From assembly GCF_003946485.1 (NCBI RefSeq), contig NZ_RHOJ01000014.1, positions 1 to 64,000 of the forward strand: a DNA stretch of 64,000 nt, in the 5' to 3' direction. A model generated the notes under the pieces. The model ran no database searches. It had not been told where the DNA came from and worked only from the letters and a program-made list of their open reading frames with translations. The DNA comes from Lacticaseibacillus jixianensis. Its GTDB lineage: Bacteria > Bacillota > Bacilli > Lactobacillales > Lactobacillaceae. Positions 1 to 8,014 of this stretch are shown here, piece by piece. A program made the translations under genes and the position numbers. Every line of letters starts with the position of its first letter. The stretch's first letter is position 1.

Positions 1-1
1 A

Positions 2-51
2 ACCGACCGAACTATCCAGAAATATTCTGGTAGAACGGTCGGTCTTTTTTT
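2..51 (+). terminator. intrinsic terminator at window start
   Basis: Arms ACCGACCG (2-9) and CGGTCGGT (36-43) enclose a second stem CCAGAAAT/ATTCTGG and are followed by seven T. It would end a plus-strand gene lying before the window. The outer arms also resemble TetR-family operators, so a double role is possible. Confidence 0.75.
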
Positions 52-99
52 GCAGCTTCGATTTATGTCTCAGCCACGTTTTGGTCGTGATTAAGATGG

Positions 100-1038
100 T
101 TAGGCTGGCTCGTGCATGACGACCAGCTTGCCCGCCGGATGGTGGGATTCAAGCAGCCGGTGGCCTTCCTGGACGCCGAGTGCCGTAAAGGGCAGCTGCT
201 TGGCAACGCGCACGTTCAGCCGCGCTTCGTTGAAGGCCTGGATCAAGGCCGGAAAAGCCGATTCTGGCTTGGCGGGCTTGCCTTCGCCCAGCTGGATGGG
301 GTCAAGCGCCTTACCGTTCAGCGTGGGCGCGGCGTCGGCCGTGGTCAGCAGCGTGCCGCCGGGCCGGGTGATCGCGACGCCGGCACCGCCGTCTTGGCCG
401 CCGCTGACGGCGTTGACGGTCGCGTCCGCCTGGTCGCCAAAACGCGCCGCCACGGCCACTTCGTCGTAGGCTGCAACCTCGTCGGCGCCAAGGCGGCGTA
501 CGTAGTCGGCGTTGCGCGCGCTGGCCGTGGCGATGACGTGCAGGTGTTGCAGTTTGGCAAGCTGGACGACCAGCGCCCCGACGCCGCCGCTCGCGCCTTC
601 GACGGCCAGGGTCTGGCCGGGCGCCAGGGCGAGCACCTGCAGGATGCTGTAGGCGGATAGGCCGACCTGGGGCAGGCCGGCTGCCGCAGCCAGCGGCATG
701 GCGGCCGGTTTTTTGATCAGCTTGCCGACACTGGCAACGACAAATTCACTGTAGCCGCCAATGGGCCGGTAGTTGATGACCACATCCCCGCGCGCAAAGG
801 CGGAGACGCCTTCGCCCAGCGCGGTGACTTGTCCCACCACGTCGGTGCCCGGCACGATGGGGAAGGCGAGCTTGCGAAACGCCGCTTGCTCCCCGCGGCG
901 CAGCGAGGCGTCGTAGGGGTTAAGGCCAAAGCCCAGCACGTGAAGCTGGACCTGGCCGGGTTTGGGCACCGGCACTGGCGCCTCGATGGTGGTGAAAACC
1001 GTGGGGTCGCCGTAGTGATCAAAGCCAAAACGTTTCAT
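100..1038 (-). CDS. NADP-dependent MDR-family quinone oxidoreductase
   Basis: This is a 312-residue zinc-free medium-chain dehydrogenase/reductase, of the family that reduces quinones or enones with NADPH in the cytosol. The N-terminal GroES-like domain carries the NPYDASLRRG stretch at about 40-49. The Rossmann domain has the nucleotide loop GASGGVG at 148-154. The catalytic zinc ligands of alcohol dehydrogenases are absent. The ATG overlaps the stop of the upstream esterase gene by 4 bp, and an AGGAGG lies 6-8 nt before it, so the two are co-transcribed and probably translationally coupled. The substrate cannot be read from the sequence. Confidence 0.88.
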   Translation of the reverse strand: MKRFGFDHYGDPTVFTTIEAPVPVPKPGQVQLHVLGFGLNPYDASLRRGEQAAFRKLAFPIVPGTDVVGQVTALGEGVSAFARGDVVINYRPIGGYSEFVVASVGKLIKKPAAMPLAAAAGLPQVGLSAYSILQVLALAPGQTLAVEGASGGVGALVVQLAKLQHLHVIATASARNADYVRRLGADEVAAYDEVAVAARFGDQADATVNAVSGGQDGGAGVAITRPGGTLLTTADAAPTLNGKALDPIQLGEGKPAKPESAFPALIQAFNEARLNVRVAKQLPFTALGVQEGHRLLESHHPAGKLVVMHEPA

Positions 1039-1658
1039 CGTGATTCCTCCTTAAGCCGGCCGGACTGCAGGAGCCACGCCTTGGCGCGTTGCAGCTCGGC
1101 CATGGTGAGATTGTGCTGCTGGTCATGGGTGTAAACGGTCAGTTGGCCGCCGGCGGTGCGGATCTGCTGGCCGAGCGCGGTGAAGCGGTGCGCGGCCACG
1201 ATGGGGTCTTGCGTCCCGTACGACGCCCAGACTAACGTGCTTGGCGCAAGCGCGGGGGCGGCAATCGGCGTCAGCGCCTGGGGGTGAAACAGCAGCGCCG
1301 TGCGAAACGGCAGGGGCCGCTTCATCATGGCCCACGCGGCAAGGCTGCCGCCGTTGGAGTAGCCGATCACGACCATGCGCGCCAGCGGCAGCTGGTAATG
1401 CGCGGCTAACTCACGAACACGCGCCAGCAGCCCCGCCGCCGCTTGCGTTAGGCTGGCGGTGGTCGGCGTGCCGCCTGGGTCGTGGCGGAAAAAGCTAGTC
1501 CGGCCGACCGCGCGCTCACGGCCGGCAATGGCCAGCTGCGGGGCGCCGGGGGCGAGGAAGCGGGCGATCGGCATCAGGTCACGCGCGGCACCGCCGTCGC
1601 CGTGAAGCAGGAGCAGCGGCGCCAGCGCGCGGTCGCCATCCACAAATTCGTCATGCAC
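1035..1658 (-). CDS. alpha/beta hydrolase (carboxylesterase/phospholipase family)
   Basis: This 207-residue cytosolic serine hydrolase has the full triad visible: nucleophile S101 in GYSNGG (99-104), D151 in GTQDP and H182 in DQQHN. The oxyanion region is LLLHGDGG at 16-23. Length and motifs fit the esterase/phospholipase/MhqD-like group. The start is GTG at 1658, with GGGAGG about 10 nt upstream. An in-frame ATG four codons further up sits too close to that ribosome site. It is the first gene of a two-gene operon with the quinone oxidoreductase, a pairing that suggests handling of quinone or electrophile compounds (inference). Confidence 0.85.
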   Translation of the reverse strand: MHDEFVDGDRALAPLLLLHGDGGAARDLMPIARFLAPGAPQLAIAGRERAVGRTSFFRHDPGGTPTTASLTQAAAGLLARVRELAAHYQLPLARMVVIGYSNGGSLAAWAMMKRPLPFRTALLFHPQALTPIAAPALAPSTLVWASYGTQDPIVAAHRFTALGQQIRTAGGQLTVYTHDQQHNLTMAELQRAKAWLLQSGRLKEESR

Positions 1659-1863
1659 AGTCTCATTGCCTCCCGCTGACTATTTTATGACCAGTATAAC
1701 TGGCCGGGGAAAACAAGCAACCGCTCTGTGGTCAGCTTACCGCGTTGGCGGCGGCAGCGCGAATGATTCCCCTCGCTTTGACTTGACTTTAGCCGCTCAT
1801 CCGAGAATAATCATTTAGGCCTGCATCGACTTGACCGCCCGCGTTCGCCGCTTGGCAGGGGCG

Positions 1864-1872
1864 TGTTATAAT
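1864..1872 (+). promoter_or_regulatory. extended -10 promoter of the yqeG operon
   Basis: TGT-TATAAT is an extended -10 box 30 nt before the yqeG start. The -35 region (1844-1849, TTCGCC) is poor, which extended -10 promoters tolerate. The rest of the 1659-1863 gap shows no gene. Confidence 0.6.
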
Positions 1873-1902
1873 GAAAAGAATGAGAAAAAGAGGAGGCCGC
1901 TT

Positions 1903-2433
1903 GTGGCAGTTTTTGAACCGACCTGGCTGGTCAACGCCATCTATAATCTGACGCCGAGCCAACTGAAACGTCAGGGGATCGCCGCCGTGCTGACCGATTT
2001 GGACAACACGCTGATCGCCTGGAACAATCCGGATGGCACCCAGCAGCTGCGCGACTGGCTGCAGGAAATGAAAAATGCCGGCATCGCCGTGATGGTGGTG
2101 TCCAACAACAACAAGGACCGCATCGGGCGGGCCCTGGCCAAGTTGGACCTGCCGTTTGTCGCCCGGGCGGTGAAGCCCTTGCCGCTTGGCATCGACCGGG
2201 CCGTTCGCCGGTTGGGCCTCGACAAACGGGCCGTGGTGATGGTCGGCGATCAGCTCCTGACGGATATTGCCGCGGGCAACGCCGCGAAGGTGCGCACGGT
2301 CCTCGTGAAGCCCCTGGTCGAGACGGACGCGTGGAACACGCGGATCAACCGCTTCTTTGAAGGGTTCGTGTTGCACAAGATGAAGAAGAATAACCAACTT
2401 AATTTTACGGAGGAATTGAATGACAAACACTGA
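1903..2433 (+). CDS. yqeG: YqeG family HAD IIIA-type phosphatase
   Basis: This 176-residue HAD-superfamily phosphatase has catalytic D32 and D34 in TDLDNTL, a motif II serine in VVSNNN, and the acidic motif VGDQLLTD near residue 108. Its physiological substrate is unknown. It conserves first place in the Firmicutes yqeG-yqeH-yhbY-nadD-yqeK-rsfS operon. The start is GTG at 1903, 6 nt after AGGAGG; the open frame upstream crosses the promoter and is not translated. The 3' end overlaps yqeH by 14 bp, implying coupling. Confidence 0.93.
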   Translation: MAVFEPTWLVNAIYNLTPSQLKRQGIAAVLTDLDNTLIAWNNPDGTQQLRDWLQEMKNAGIAVMVVSNNNKDRIGRALAKLDLPFVARAVKPLPLGIDRAVRRLGLDKRAVVMVGDQLLTDIAAGNAAKVRTVLVKPLVETDAWNTRINRFFEGFVLHKMKKNNQLNFTEELNDKH

Positions 2434-3538
2434 TGAGCCGCTGTATTGTATCGGCTGCGGGGCCCGCTTGCAAAGCACGGACCCCAAAGCGGCAGGGTTT
2501 CTGCCGGCAAGCTCACTTGATAAGGCCCAGGCCGGCGAGGAAGTTTATTGCCAGCGCTGTTTTCGCCTGCGCCACTACAATGAAGTCGCGCCGGTGTCTT
2601 TGACCGACGACGATTTTTTGCGCCTGCTGAACGCCTTGGGCGAAAGCGACGCGTTGATCGTCAACGTAGTCGACATTTTCGACTTTAATGGCAGTGTGAT
2701 CCCGGGGCTGCACCGCTTTGTGGGCAGCAATCCCGTGATCCTGGTCGGCAACAAGGCCGACGTGCTGCCTAAGTCGATCAACCCGCGGAAGGTGACCAAC
2801 TGGCTGACGCAGGCGGCGCACGCCCAAGGGCTGCGGCCCGTGGCGACCGTGCTCACCTCCGCCAAAAAGGGCAGTAACCTCGACGAGCTCCTGGCTTTGA
2901 TCGAGCAGTACCGTGAGCACCGCGACGTGTACGTGGTCGGCGTGACCAACACCGGGAAGTCGACGTTGATCAACCGCATCATCAAGGGCGAAAACGGCAT
3001 GGCCGATCTGATCACCACCTCGCGGTTCCCCGGCACCACGCTTGACCGGATCCAGATCCCGCTGGACGACGGCCATTTTCTGATCGACACGCCAGGCATC
3101 ATTCACCGGCGGCAGATGGCCCACTTCCTGAACCCCAAGGACCTCAAGCTAGTGTCGCCGAGCAAGCCGATCCGGCCGACGGTGTACCAGCTGAACGCCG
3201 GCCAGACGGTATTTTTTGCCGGCCTGGCGCGCTTTGACTACCTGCGCGGGCCCAAGGCGGGCTTCACCATTTATGCGGATAACCAGCTGCTGCTGCATCG
3301 GACCAAGCTGGAGAACGCGGACGCCTTGTACGAAAAGCACCGCGGCGACCTGTTAGCGCCCCCGCGCCCAGAGGACCTGGCGACGTTCCCGAAGCTGGTG
3401 CGCTTTGAGTTCACCCCGAAGGAAGAGTCCGACCTCGTGATCGCTGGTCTGGGCTGGGTCGTGGTGCCTGCCGGGGCGACGGTGGCCGGCTGGGCCCCTG
3501 AGGGCGTCGATGTGTTGTTGCGGAAGGCTTTGATTTAG
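2420..3538 (+). CDS. yqeH: ribosome biogenesis GTPase YqeH
   Basis: This 372-residue circularly permuted GTPase is needed for 30S subunit assembly. An N-terminal zinc finger uses C10, C13, C44 and C47. The G motifs come in permuted order: G4 NKAD at 111-114, G5 SAKKG at 147-151, then the P-loop GVTNTGKS at 174-181 and G3 DTPG at 223-226. The C-terminal domain binds RNA in the family. The ATG follows GGAGG with good spacing inside the 3' end of yqeG. Confidence 0.97.
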   Translation: MTNTDEPLYCIGCGARLQSTDPKAAGFLPASSLDKAQAGEEVYCQRCFRLRHYNEVAPVSLTDDDFLRLLNALGESDALIVNVVDIFDFNGSVIPGLHRFVGSNPVILVGNKADVLPKSINPRKVTNWLTQAAHAQGLRPVATVLTSAKKGSNLDELLALIEQYREHRDVYVVGVTNTGKSTLINRIIKGENGMADLITTSRFPGTTLDRIQIPLDDGHFLIDTPGIIHRRQMAHFLNPKDLKLVSPSKPIRPTVYQLNAGQTVFFAGLARFDYLRGPKAGFTIYADNQLLLHRTKLENADALYEKHRGDLLAPPRPEDLATFPKLVRFEFTPKEESDLVIAGLGWVVVPAGATVAGWAPEGVDVLLRKALI

Positions 3539-3548
3539 GAGAATGAGC

Positions 3549-3866
3549 ATGCTAACAGGAAAACAGAAACGGTATTTACGCGCGGCGGCCAACCGCCTGC
3601 GCCCGATCGCGACGCTGGGCAAAAACGGCCTGTCCGATCAGTTCGTGGACGGCGTGGCGAAGGCGCTGGAGGTGCACGAATTAGTCAAGCTCTCCTTGCT
3701 GCAGACGGCCGAAGAGACCCCCGCCGCAGTCGGCGCCTTTATCAGCCGGACCCTCCCCGGGGCGCAGGTGGTTCAGACCATGGGCCGCACTGTGCTGGTG
3801 TACCGGCGGGCCGGCCTTGAGGAACACCGCAAGCTTTCCGTTGAAGTGGCCAAGCTGGGGAAGTAA
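3549..3866 (+). CDS. yhbY: ribosome assembly RNA-binding protein YhbY
   Basis: This 105-residue single CRM-domain protein associates with pre-50S particles in the family. It starts MLTGKQKRYLR, the usual N-terminus, and carries the TLGKNGLSDQF motif that forms the RNA-binding GxxG-type loop. I chose the ATG at 3549, seven nucleotides after AGGAG. An in-frame ATG at 3543 is only 1 nt from that site. The gene sits 10 bp after yqeH and 4 bp before nadD in the same operon. Confidence 0.95.
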   Translation: MLTGKQKRYLRAAANRLRPIATLGKNGLSDQFVDGVAKALEVHELVKLSLLQTAEETPAAVGAFISRTLPGAQVVQTMGRTVLVYRRAGLEEHRKLSVEVAKLGK

Positions 3867-3870
3867 GACC

Positions 3871-4518
3871 ATGGGGATCACGAGTAAAACCACGCTGACG
3901 CAGCCGGTGATCACCGAAGAGGTCTCAGCGCAAATTCTGGGCCCGCGGCGCAAACAGGTTGGCCTTTTGGGCGGAACGTTCAATCCCGTGCACATCGGCC
4001 ACCTGATCATGGCCGAGGCGGTGGGCACGACGCTGGGCCTTGCGAAGGTCTTCTTCATGCCCGATAACAAGCCGCCCCACGTCGATCACAAAGGGGCGAT
4101 CCCGGTCGGCCAGCGTGTGACCATGCTGCAGGCCGCGATCCACGACAACCCGCTGTTTGATCTGGAACTGACCGAGGTCAAACGCGGCGGGGTCAGCTAC
4201 ACCATCGACACGATGAAGGCGCTGACGGCGGCCCACCCGGACACCGACTACTACTTCATCATCGGCGCCGACATGGTGGCCTACCTGCCGAAGTGGAAGG
4301 ACGTGGACCAGCTCATGAAGTTGGTCCACTTTGTCGGGGTCAAGCGGCGCGGGTTTGCGCCCGCGTCGCCTTATCCGATCACCTGGGTGGACGCGCCGTT
4401 GATCGACGTGTCGTCCAGTGAGATCCGCCAGCGCGTGCAAACCGGCCAGAGCATTCGCTACTTGGTGCCGGAATGCGTCCGCGCCTACATTGAGAAAGAG
4501 GGCTTGTACCGTGACTGA
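3871..4518 (+). CDS. nadD: nicotinate-nucleotide adenylyltransferase
   Basis: This 215-residue enzyme joins nicotinate mononucleotide with ATP to give deamido-NAD in NAD biosynthesis. The nucleotidyltransferase signature GGTFNPVHIGH lies at 34-44, and the second motif VSSSEIRQR is near the C-terminus. About 28 residues precede the catalytic core, an N-terminal extension I also recall in other lactobacilli. Its last 8 bp overlap yqeK. Confidence 0.96.
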   Translation: MGITSKTTLTQPVITEEVSAQILGPRRKQVGLLGGTFNPVHIGHLIMAEAVGTTLGLAKVFFMPDNKPPHVDHKGAIPVGQRVTMLQAAIHDNPLFDLELTEVKRGGVSYTIDTMKALTAAHPDTDYYFIIGADMVAYLPKWKDVDQLMKLVHFVGVKRRGFAPASPYPITWVDAPLIDVSSSEIRQRVQTGQSIRYLVPECVRAYIEKEGLYRD

Positions 4519-5113
4519 TTACGAATACCCGGCAGCGTTGACCCATGATCTCAGCCGTGAGGAGCTGCTGAACCACCTCCAAAACCGGCTGGACGACGCC
4601 CGCTTTCAGCACTGCCTGCGCGTCGAAGAGGCCGCCCGGCAGCTGGCGACCAGGTTTCACGCCGATGTCGACCGGGCGGGGCTGGCCGGCCTGTTTCACG
4701 ATTACGCCAAGCAGGTCCCGATTGCGGACTACAAGCGGGTGATCATGGAGGACGGCTTTGACCCGGCGCTGCTGCAGTACGGCCGCGGGGTGTGGCACGG
4801 CATGGTGGGCACCTGGTTCATTCAAACCGAGGTCGGCTTGACCGACCGATTGGTGCTCCAGGCCATTGAACGGCACACCACCGGGGACCCGGCGATGACC
4901 CTGCTGGATCAGATCATTTTTGTGGCCGATTTTATCGAACCGGCCCGGACCTTAGACGCGGAGGTGGCCGCGCGGGCCGCTGCCTTGACCGACATGCGGC
5001 AGGCCACGTTCATCGAGCTGAAAAACACGCTGCAGTACCTGATCGCCAATAACAAGATCGTATATCCAAAGACGCTTTTGACCTTTAACGCTTTTATTCC
5101 CAAGGAGGGATAG
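4511..5113 (+). CDS. yqeK: HD-domain Ap4A hydrolase YqeK
   Basis: This 200-residue HD-domain protein belongs to the YqeK family, symmetrical bis(5'-nucleosyl)-tetraphosphatases that split Ap4A into two ADP. Metal ligands H34 (RFQHCLR) and H63-D64 (LFHDYAK) are visible, and a later HTTGDPAM provides another histidine. The GTG at 4511 overlaps the nadD stop by 8 bp, with AGAGGG upstream. The 3' end contains the AAGGAGGG used by rsfS, so translation of the two is linked. Confidence 0.93.
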   Translation: MTDYEYPAALTHDLSREELLNHLQNRLDDARFQHCLRVEEAARQLATRFHADVDRAGLAGLFHDYAKQVPIADYKRVIMEDGFDPALLQYGRGVWHGMVGTWFIQTEVGLTDRLVLQAIERHTTGDPAMTLLDQIIFVADFIEPARTLDAEVAARAAALTDMRQATFIELKNTLQYLIANNKIVYPKTLLTFNAFIPKEG

Positions 5114-5115
5114 TT

Positions 5116-5472
5116 CTGAACTCGAAAGATTTACTAGAAACCGCGGTTCGCGCTGCCGATGATAAGCGCGCAGAAGACATTGTTGCCCTGGACATGACGC
5201 AGGTCTCACTGCTGGCCGATTACTTCCTGATCGTCAGCGGCGGCACGACGCGCCAGGTCCAGGCCATTGCCGATGCCATTGAGGAGAAGACCAAGGCTGC
5301 CGGCGGCCCGGAGCCGCGCATCGAAGGCAACAAGGACTCCAAGTGGCTGCTGATGGACTACGGGGACGTCGTGGTCGACGTCTTCACACCGGAAGAGCGC
5401 CAATTCTACAACCTGGAGAAGCTGTGGCAGGACGCGCCGCTGGTCGACGTGAAAGACTGGGTCCAGGAATGA
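5116..5472 (+). CDS. rsfS: ribosomal silencing factor RsfS
   Basis: This 118-residue protein binds uL14 on the 50S subunit and blocks subunit joining when nutrients are scarce. The conserved stretches DDKRAEDIVALDM, DYFLIVSGG and DYGDVVVDVF are present. The first in-frame ATG (5194) falls inside the conserved core and has no ribosome site. A CTG at 5116 lies exactly 6 nt after GGAGGG (5104-5109) and restores the family's normal length and N-terminus, so a non-standard CTG start is the best reading. The stop overlaps the next gene as ATGA. Confidence 0.9.
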   Translation: MNSKDLLETAVRAADDKRAEDIVALDMTQVSLLADYFLIVSGGTTRQVQAIADAIEEKTKAAGGPEPRIEGNKDSKWLLMDYGDVVVDVFTPEERQFYNLEKLWQDAPLVDVKDWVQE

Positions 5473-6206
5473 TCTACTCGACCTTCGCCGAAGTCTACGA
5501 CACCCTGATGGACGAGTCGCTTTACGCCAAGTGGCGCGATTACGTGCTTGCCCAAGTTAAGCCGACCGGCCAGCTGCTGCTGGAGCTGGCCGGGGGGTCC
5601 GGCAGTCTGGCCCTGCTGTTGAAGCAGGCCGGCTTTGACGTGGCCGTGTTCGACCTGTCGAGCGAGATGCTGGCGTTGGCCGAGGCCAAAGCCGAGAAGG
5701 CAGGGATCGCACTGCCGCTGATCCAAGGCGACATGCAGGATTTGTCCGGCCTGCCGCAGTGCCCGATCGTCACGTGCTTTGACGACTCCATTTGTTACAT
5801 GAAAGACCTTCAGGCCGTGGGGCAGGTCTTTGAGCAGGTGGCCAGCGTGCTGACGCCCGGGGGCGACTTTTTCTTCGATGCGCACTCGCTTTACCAGATG
5901 GATTCGGTCTTTCCAGGGTACATGTACAACTACCAAACGGAGGACTACGCGTTTTTGTGGCACAGCTATGAAGGCGCGTTCCCGCATTCAGTCGAGCACG
6001 ACCTGACCTTTTTTGTCTACGACGAAAAGCTGGATGCCTACCACCCGCTGATCGAGACGCATAAGGAGCGGACGTACCCGCTGGCCGACTTCAAGCGGGC
6101 GCTGGTTGCGGCGGGCTTTACGGACGTTGAGGTGACGGCCGACTTTGGCCGCGGGCCGGTCCAGCCGGACAGCACGCGCTGGTTTTTCCACGCAAAGAAG
6201 GCGTAA
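5469..6206 (+). CDS. class I SAM-dependent methyltransferase (YqeM-like)
   Basis: This 245-residue Rossmann methyltransferase has SAM motif I LLELAGGSGSLAL at about 36-48, the acidic residue after the second strand in VAVFDLS, and motif ...QGDMQDL. Orthologues follow rsfS in many Firmicutes (yqeM), but their substrate is not established. The ATG overlaps the rsfS stop (ATGA) with little Shine-Dalgarno sequence, consistent with coupled re-initiation. The stop lies 1 bp before tmcAL. Confidence 0.9.
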   Translation: MIYSTFAEVYDTLMDESLYAKWRDYVLAQVKPTGQLLLELAGGSGSLALLLKQAGFDVAVFDLSSEMLALAEAKAEKAGIALPLIQGDMQDLSGLPQCPIVTCFDDSICYMKDLQAVGQVFEQVASVLTPGGDFFFDAHSLYQMDSVFPGYMYNYQTEDYAFLWHSYEGAFPHSVEHDLTFFVYDEKLDAYHPLIETHKERTYPLADFKRALVAAGFTDVEVTADFGRGPVQPDSTRWFFHAKKA

Positions 6207-6207
6207 T

Positions 6208-7359
6208 ATGCAAGCCGTGGGCATGATCGCCGAGTTTAATCCCCTGCACAACGGGCATGTGTTCGCCCTGCAAGCGGCCCGCCGCCTTAGCGGGGCCGAT
6301 GCGGTGGTGGTGCTGATGGCCGGCAATTTCGTGCAGCGCGGCGAGCCGGCGATCGTCGATAAGTGGCATCGCGCCAACGCCGCGTTGGCCGCCGGGGCGG
6401 ACTTGGTGGTTGAACTGCCGACCACCGATGCCGTTCAAGCGGCCGATGGCTTTGCCGCGGGGAGCCTCGCGCTGCTTTCTGCGCTGCACGTGCAGAGTCT
6501 GGCGTTTGGCACGGAGGCGCCGGGCTTAGACTACGCCGCCCTGGCGGCGCGCGTCGCCGCGGCCCCGCCGCAAGCGAGCCTGTTTGCGGATCACCGCGAG
6601 ACGTACGCCACGCAGCTGAACCAGTATTACCAGCAGACCGCCGGGGTCAGCCTCGATGCGCCCAACCTGCTGTTGGGGCTGAGTTATGCGCAGGCCAACC
6701 GTGCGCTGAAGGCACCGCTGACCCTTTTGCCGTTTGCGCGGCAGGGGGCCGCGCATGACGCACCCGAAATGACGGCGCAAACGGCCAGCGCTAGCGCCTT
6801 GCGCGCGGCGGTGGCCGCAGGGCAGGACGTCTCGGGGTTCATGCCCCAGCCGATGGCCGCGGGGCTGGCGCAGGCCCGGCGGCAAAGCTGGGATGACTTG
6901 TTCCCACTGCTGCGCTACCGGCTGCAGACGGCTGACTTGGCTGCACTGCGGGCGGTATACACGATGTCAGAAGGCCTGGAGTTTCGGCTGACCGAGCAGC
7001 TGCCGGGGGCGGCGGACTTTGCGGATTTTCTACAACGCATCAAGTCCAAGCGTTACACATATGCCCGCATGCGGCGGCTGTGCCTGTACGTGGTATTGAA
7101 CCTGACGCAGGCAGCGGTGCAGGCGGCCGCGGCGAAGCGCTTCCTGCACGTGCTGGGGTTTAACCAAACTGGCCGGCGCTACCTCCACCAGGTGAAGAAA
7201 ACGGCGACCTTGCCGCTGATCACGAAGGTCTCCTCCGCCATGCTGGCGCCGGGCGGCCTCATGTACTGGCAGCACCGCTGCGATCAGCTGATCGAAACGT
7301 TGACCGGCACCGCCCAGAATTTTGGCCGGGTGCCGCTGATGCGAAAGGAGAATGATTGA
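6208..7359 (+). CDS. tmcAL: tRNA(Met) cytidine acetate ligase TmcAL
   Basis: This 383-residue enzyme of the YlbM/TmcAL family makes N4-acetylcytidine at the wobble position of elongator tRNA-Met, using acetate and ATP. The HIGH-like adenylation motif AEFNPLHNGH sits at 8-17, followed by VVLMAGNFVQRGEPA and the KWHRA segment. The C-terminal half (RIKSKRYTYARMRR) is the basic tRNA-binding part. It lies directly after the methyltransferase and overlaps the YceD gene by 1 bp. Confidence 0.93.
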   Translation: MQAVGMIAEFNPLHNGHVFALQAARRLSGADAVVVLMAGNFVQRGEPAIVDKWHRANAALAAGADLVVELPTTDAVQAADGFAAGSLALLSALHVQSLAFGTEAPGLDYAALAARVAAAPPQASLFADHRETYATQLNQYYQQTAGVSLDAPNLLLGLSYAQANRALKAPLTLLPFARQGAAHDAPEMTAQTASASALRAAVAAGQDVSGFMPQPMAAGLAQARRQSWDDLFPLLRYRLQTADLAALRAVYTMSEGLEFRLTEQLPGAADFADFLQRIKSKRYTYARMRRLCLYVVLNLTQAAVQAAAAKRFLHVLGFNQTGRRYLHQVKKTATLPLITKVSSAMLAPGGLMYWQHRCDQLIETLTGTAQNFGRVPLMRKEND

Positions 7360-7910
7360 TGCTTAAATGGACGCTTGCCGAACTGGCCAAGTACCGCACC
7401 ACGCCGCTCCACTTCTCGGAGACCCTGGCGCTGAAGGCGGATCTGATCGCCCGCGACCCCGAGATCCTGGACGTCACCCCAATTACAGCGGAGGGTTACA
7501 TCAGCTTCGACGATGGGGATGTGCTCGCTTCGGTGACCCTCAAGGGCACCATGGTGGTCCCTTCGACCCGCAGTTTGAAGCCTGTTGACCTGCCGCTTGA
7601 TTTCACGTTCAGTGAGGTCTACCTGACTGATCCGGCCCACGAGGACAAATACGAAGAGGGCCAGCTGGTGTTGATCCTTGAGGGCGACAGCGTGGACATT
7701 CAGGCGGCCATCGAGGATCATATTCTGCTGGCGGTGCCGATGCAGGTGCTGACCCCGGAAGAGGCCGAGGCCGGTGAGATGCCGCACGGTACCGACTGGA
7801 CCGTGATGGGCGAAGAGGCGTACCAAAAGGCGCAGGAAACGGACGAGAAGCCCAATCCGGCGTTTGCCAAACTGAAAGACCTGTTCCCGGACGACGAGGA
7901 CAAGCACTGA
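7359..7910 (+). CDS. YceD family protein (DUF177)
   Basis: This 183-residue acidic DUF177/YceD protein belongs to a family usually encoded next to rpmF (ribosomal protein L32) and implicated in 23S rRNA accumulation. AAAGGAG at 7344-7350 is 8 nt before the ATG. The acidic segments EEGQLVLILEGDSVDI and the C-terminal LFPDDEDKH are typical. The usual downstream rpmF is missing here; a short weak terminator and gnd follow instead. Confidence 0.88.
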   Translation: MLKWTLAELAKYRTTPLHFSETLALKADLIARDPEILDVTPITAEGYISFDDGDVLASVTLKGTMVVPSTRSLKPVDLPLDFTFSEVYLTDPAHEDKYEEGQLVLILEGDSVDIQAAIEDHILLAVPMQVLTPEEAEAGEMPHGTDWTVMGEEAYQKAQETDEKPNPAFAKLKDLFPDDEDKH

Positions 7911-7942
7911 CGGGCCCGGCTTTAATTCGTGGGCCTTTTTTG
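7911..7942 (+). terminator. weak terminator after the yqeG...yceD operon
   Basis: GGCCC and GGGCC arms are followed by six T, directly after the YceD stop. The 72 nt between it and gnd contain a TATAAA (7970-7975) that may be the gnd -10 box; no convincing -35 is seen. Confidence 0.5.
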
Positions 7943-8014
7943 CTAGTATTAGCGTGTATTGTTTTGCGATATAAATAAGCGGCGGGGTGACCCGTTCGTT
8001 TGGGAGGTAACAAC

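Noticed and set aside
7940-7975. Complete gnd promoter
   Set aside because: TTGCTA and TATAAA are 24 bp apart, too far for one sigma-A promoter; only the -10-like box was kept as a note.
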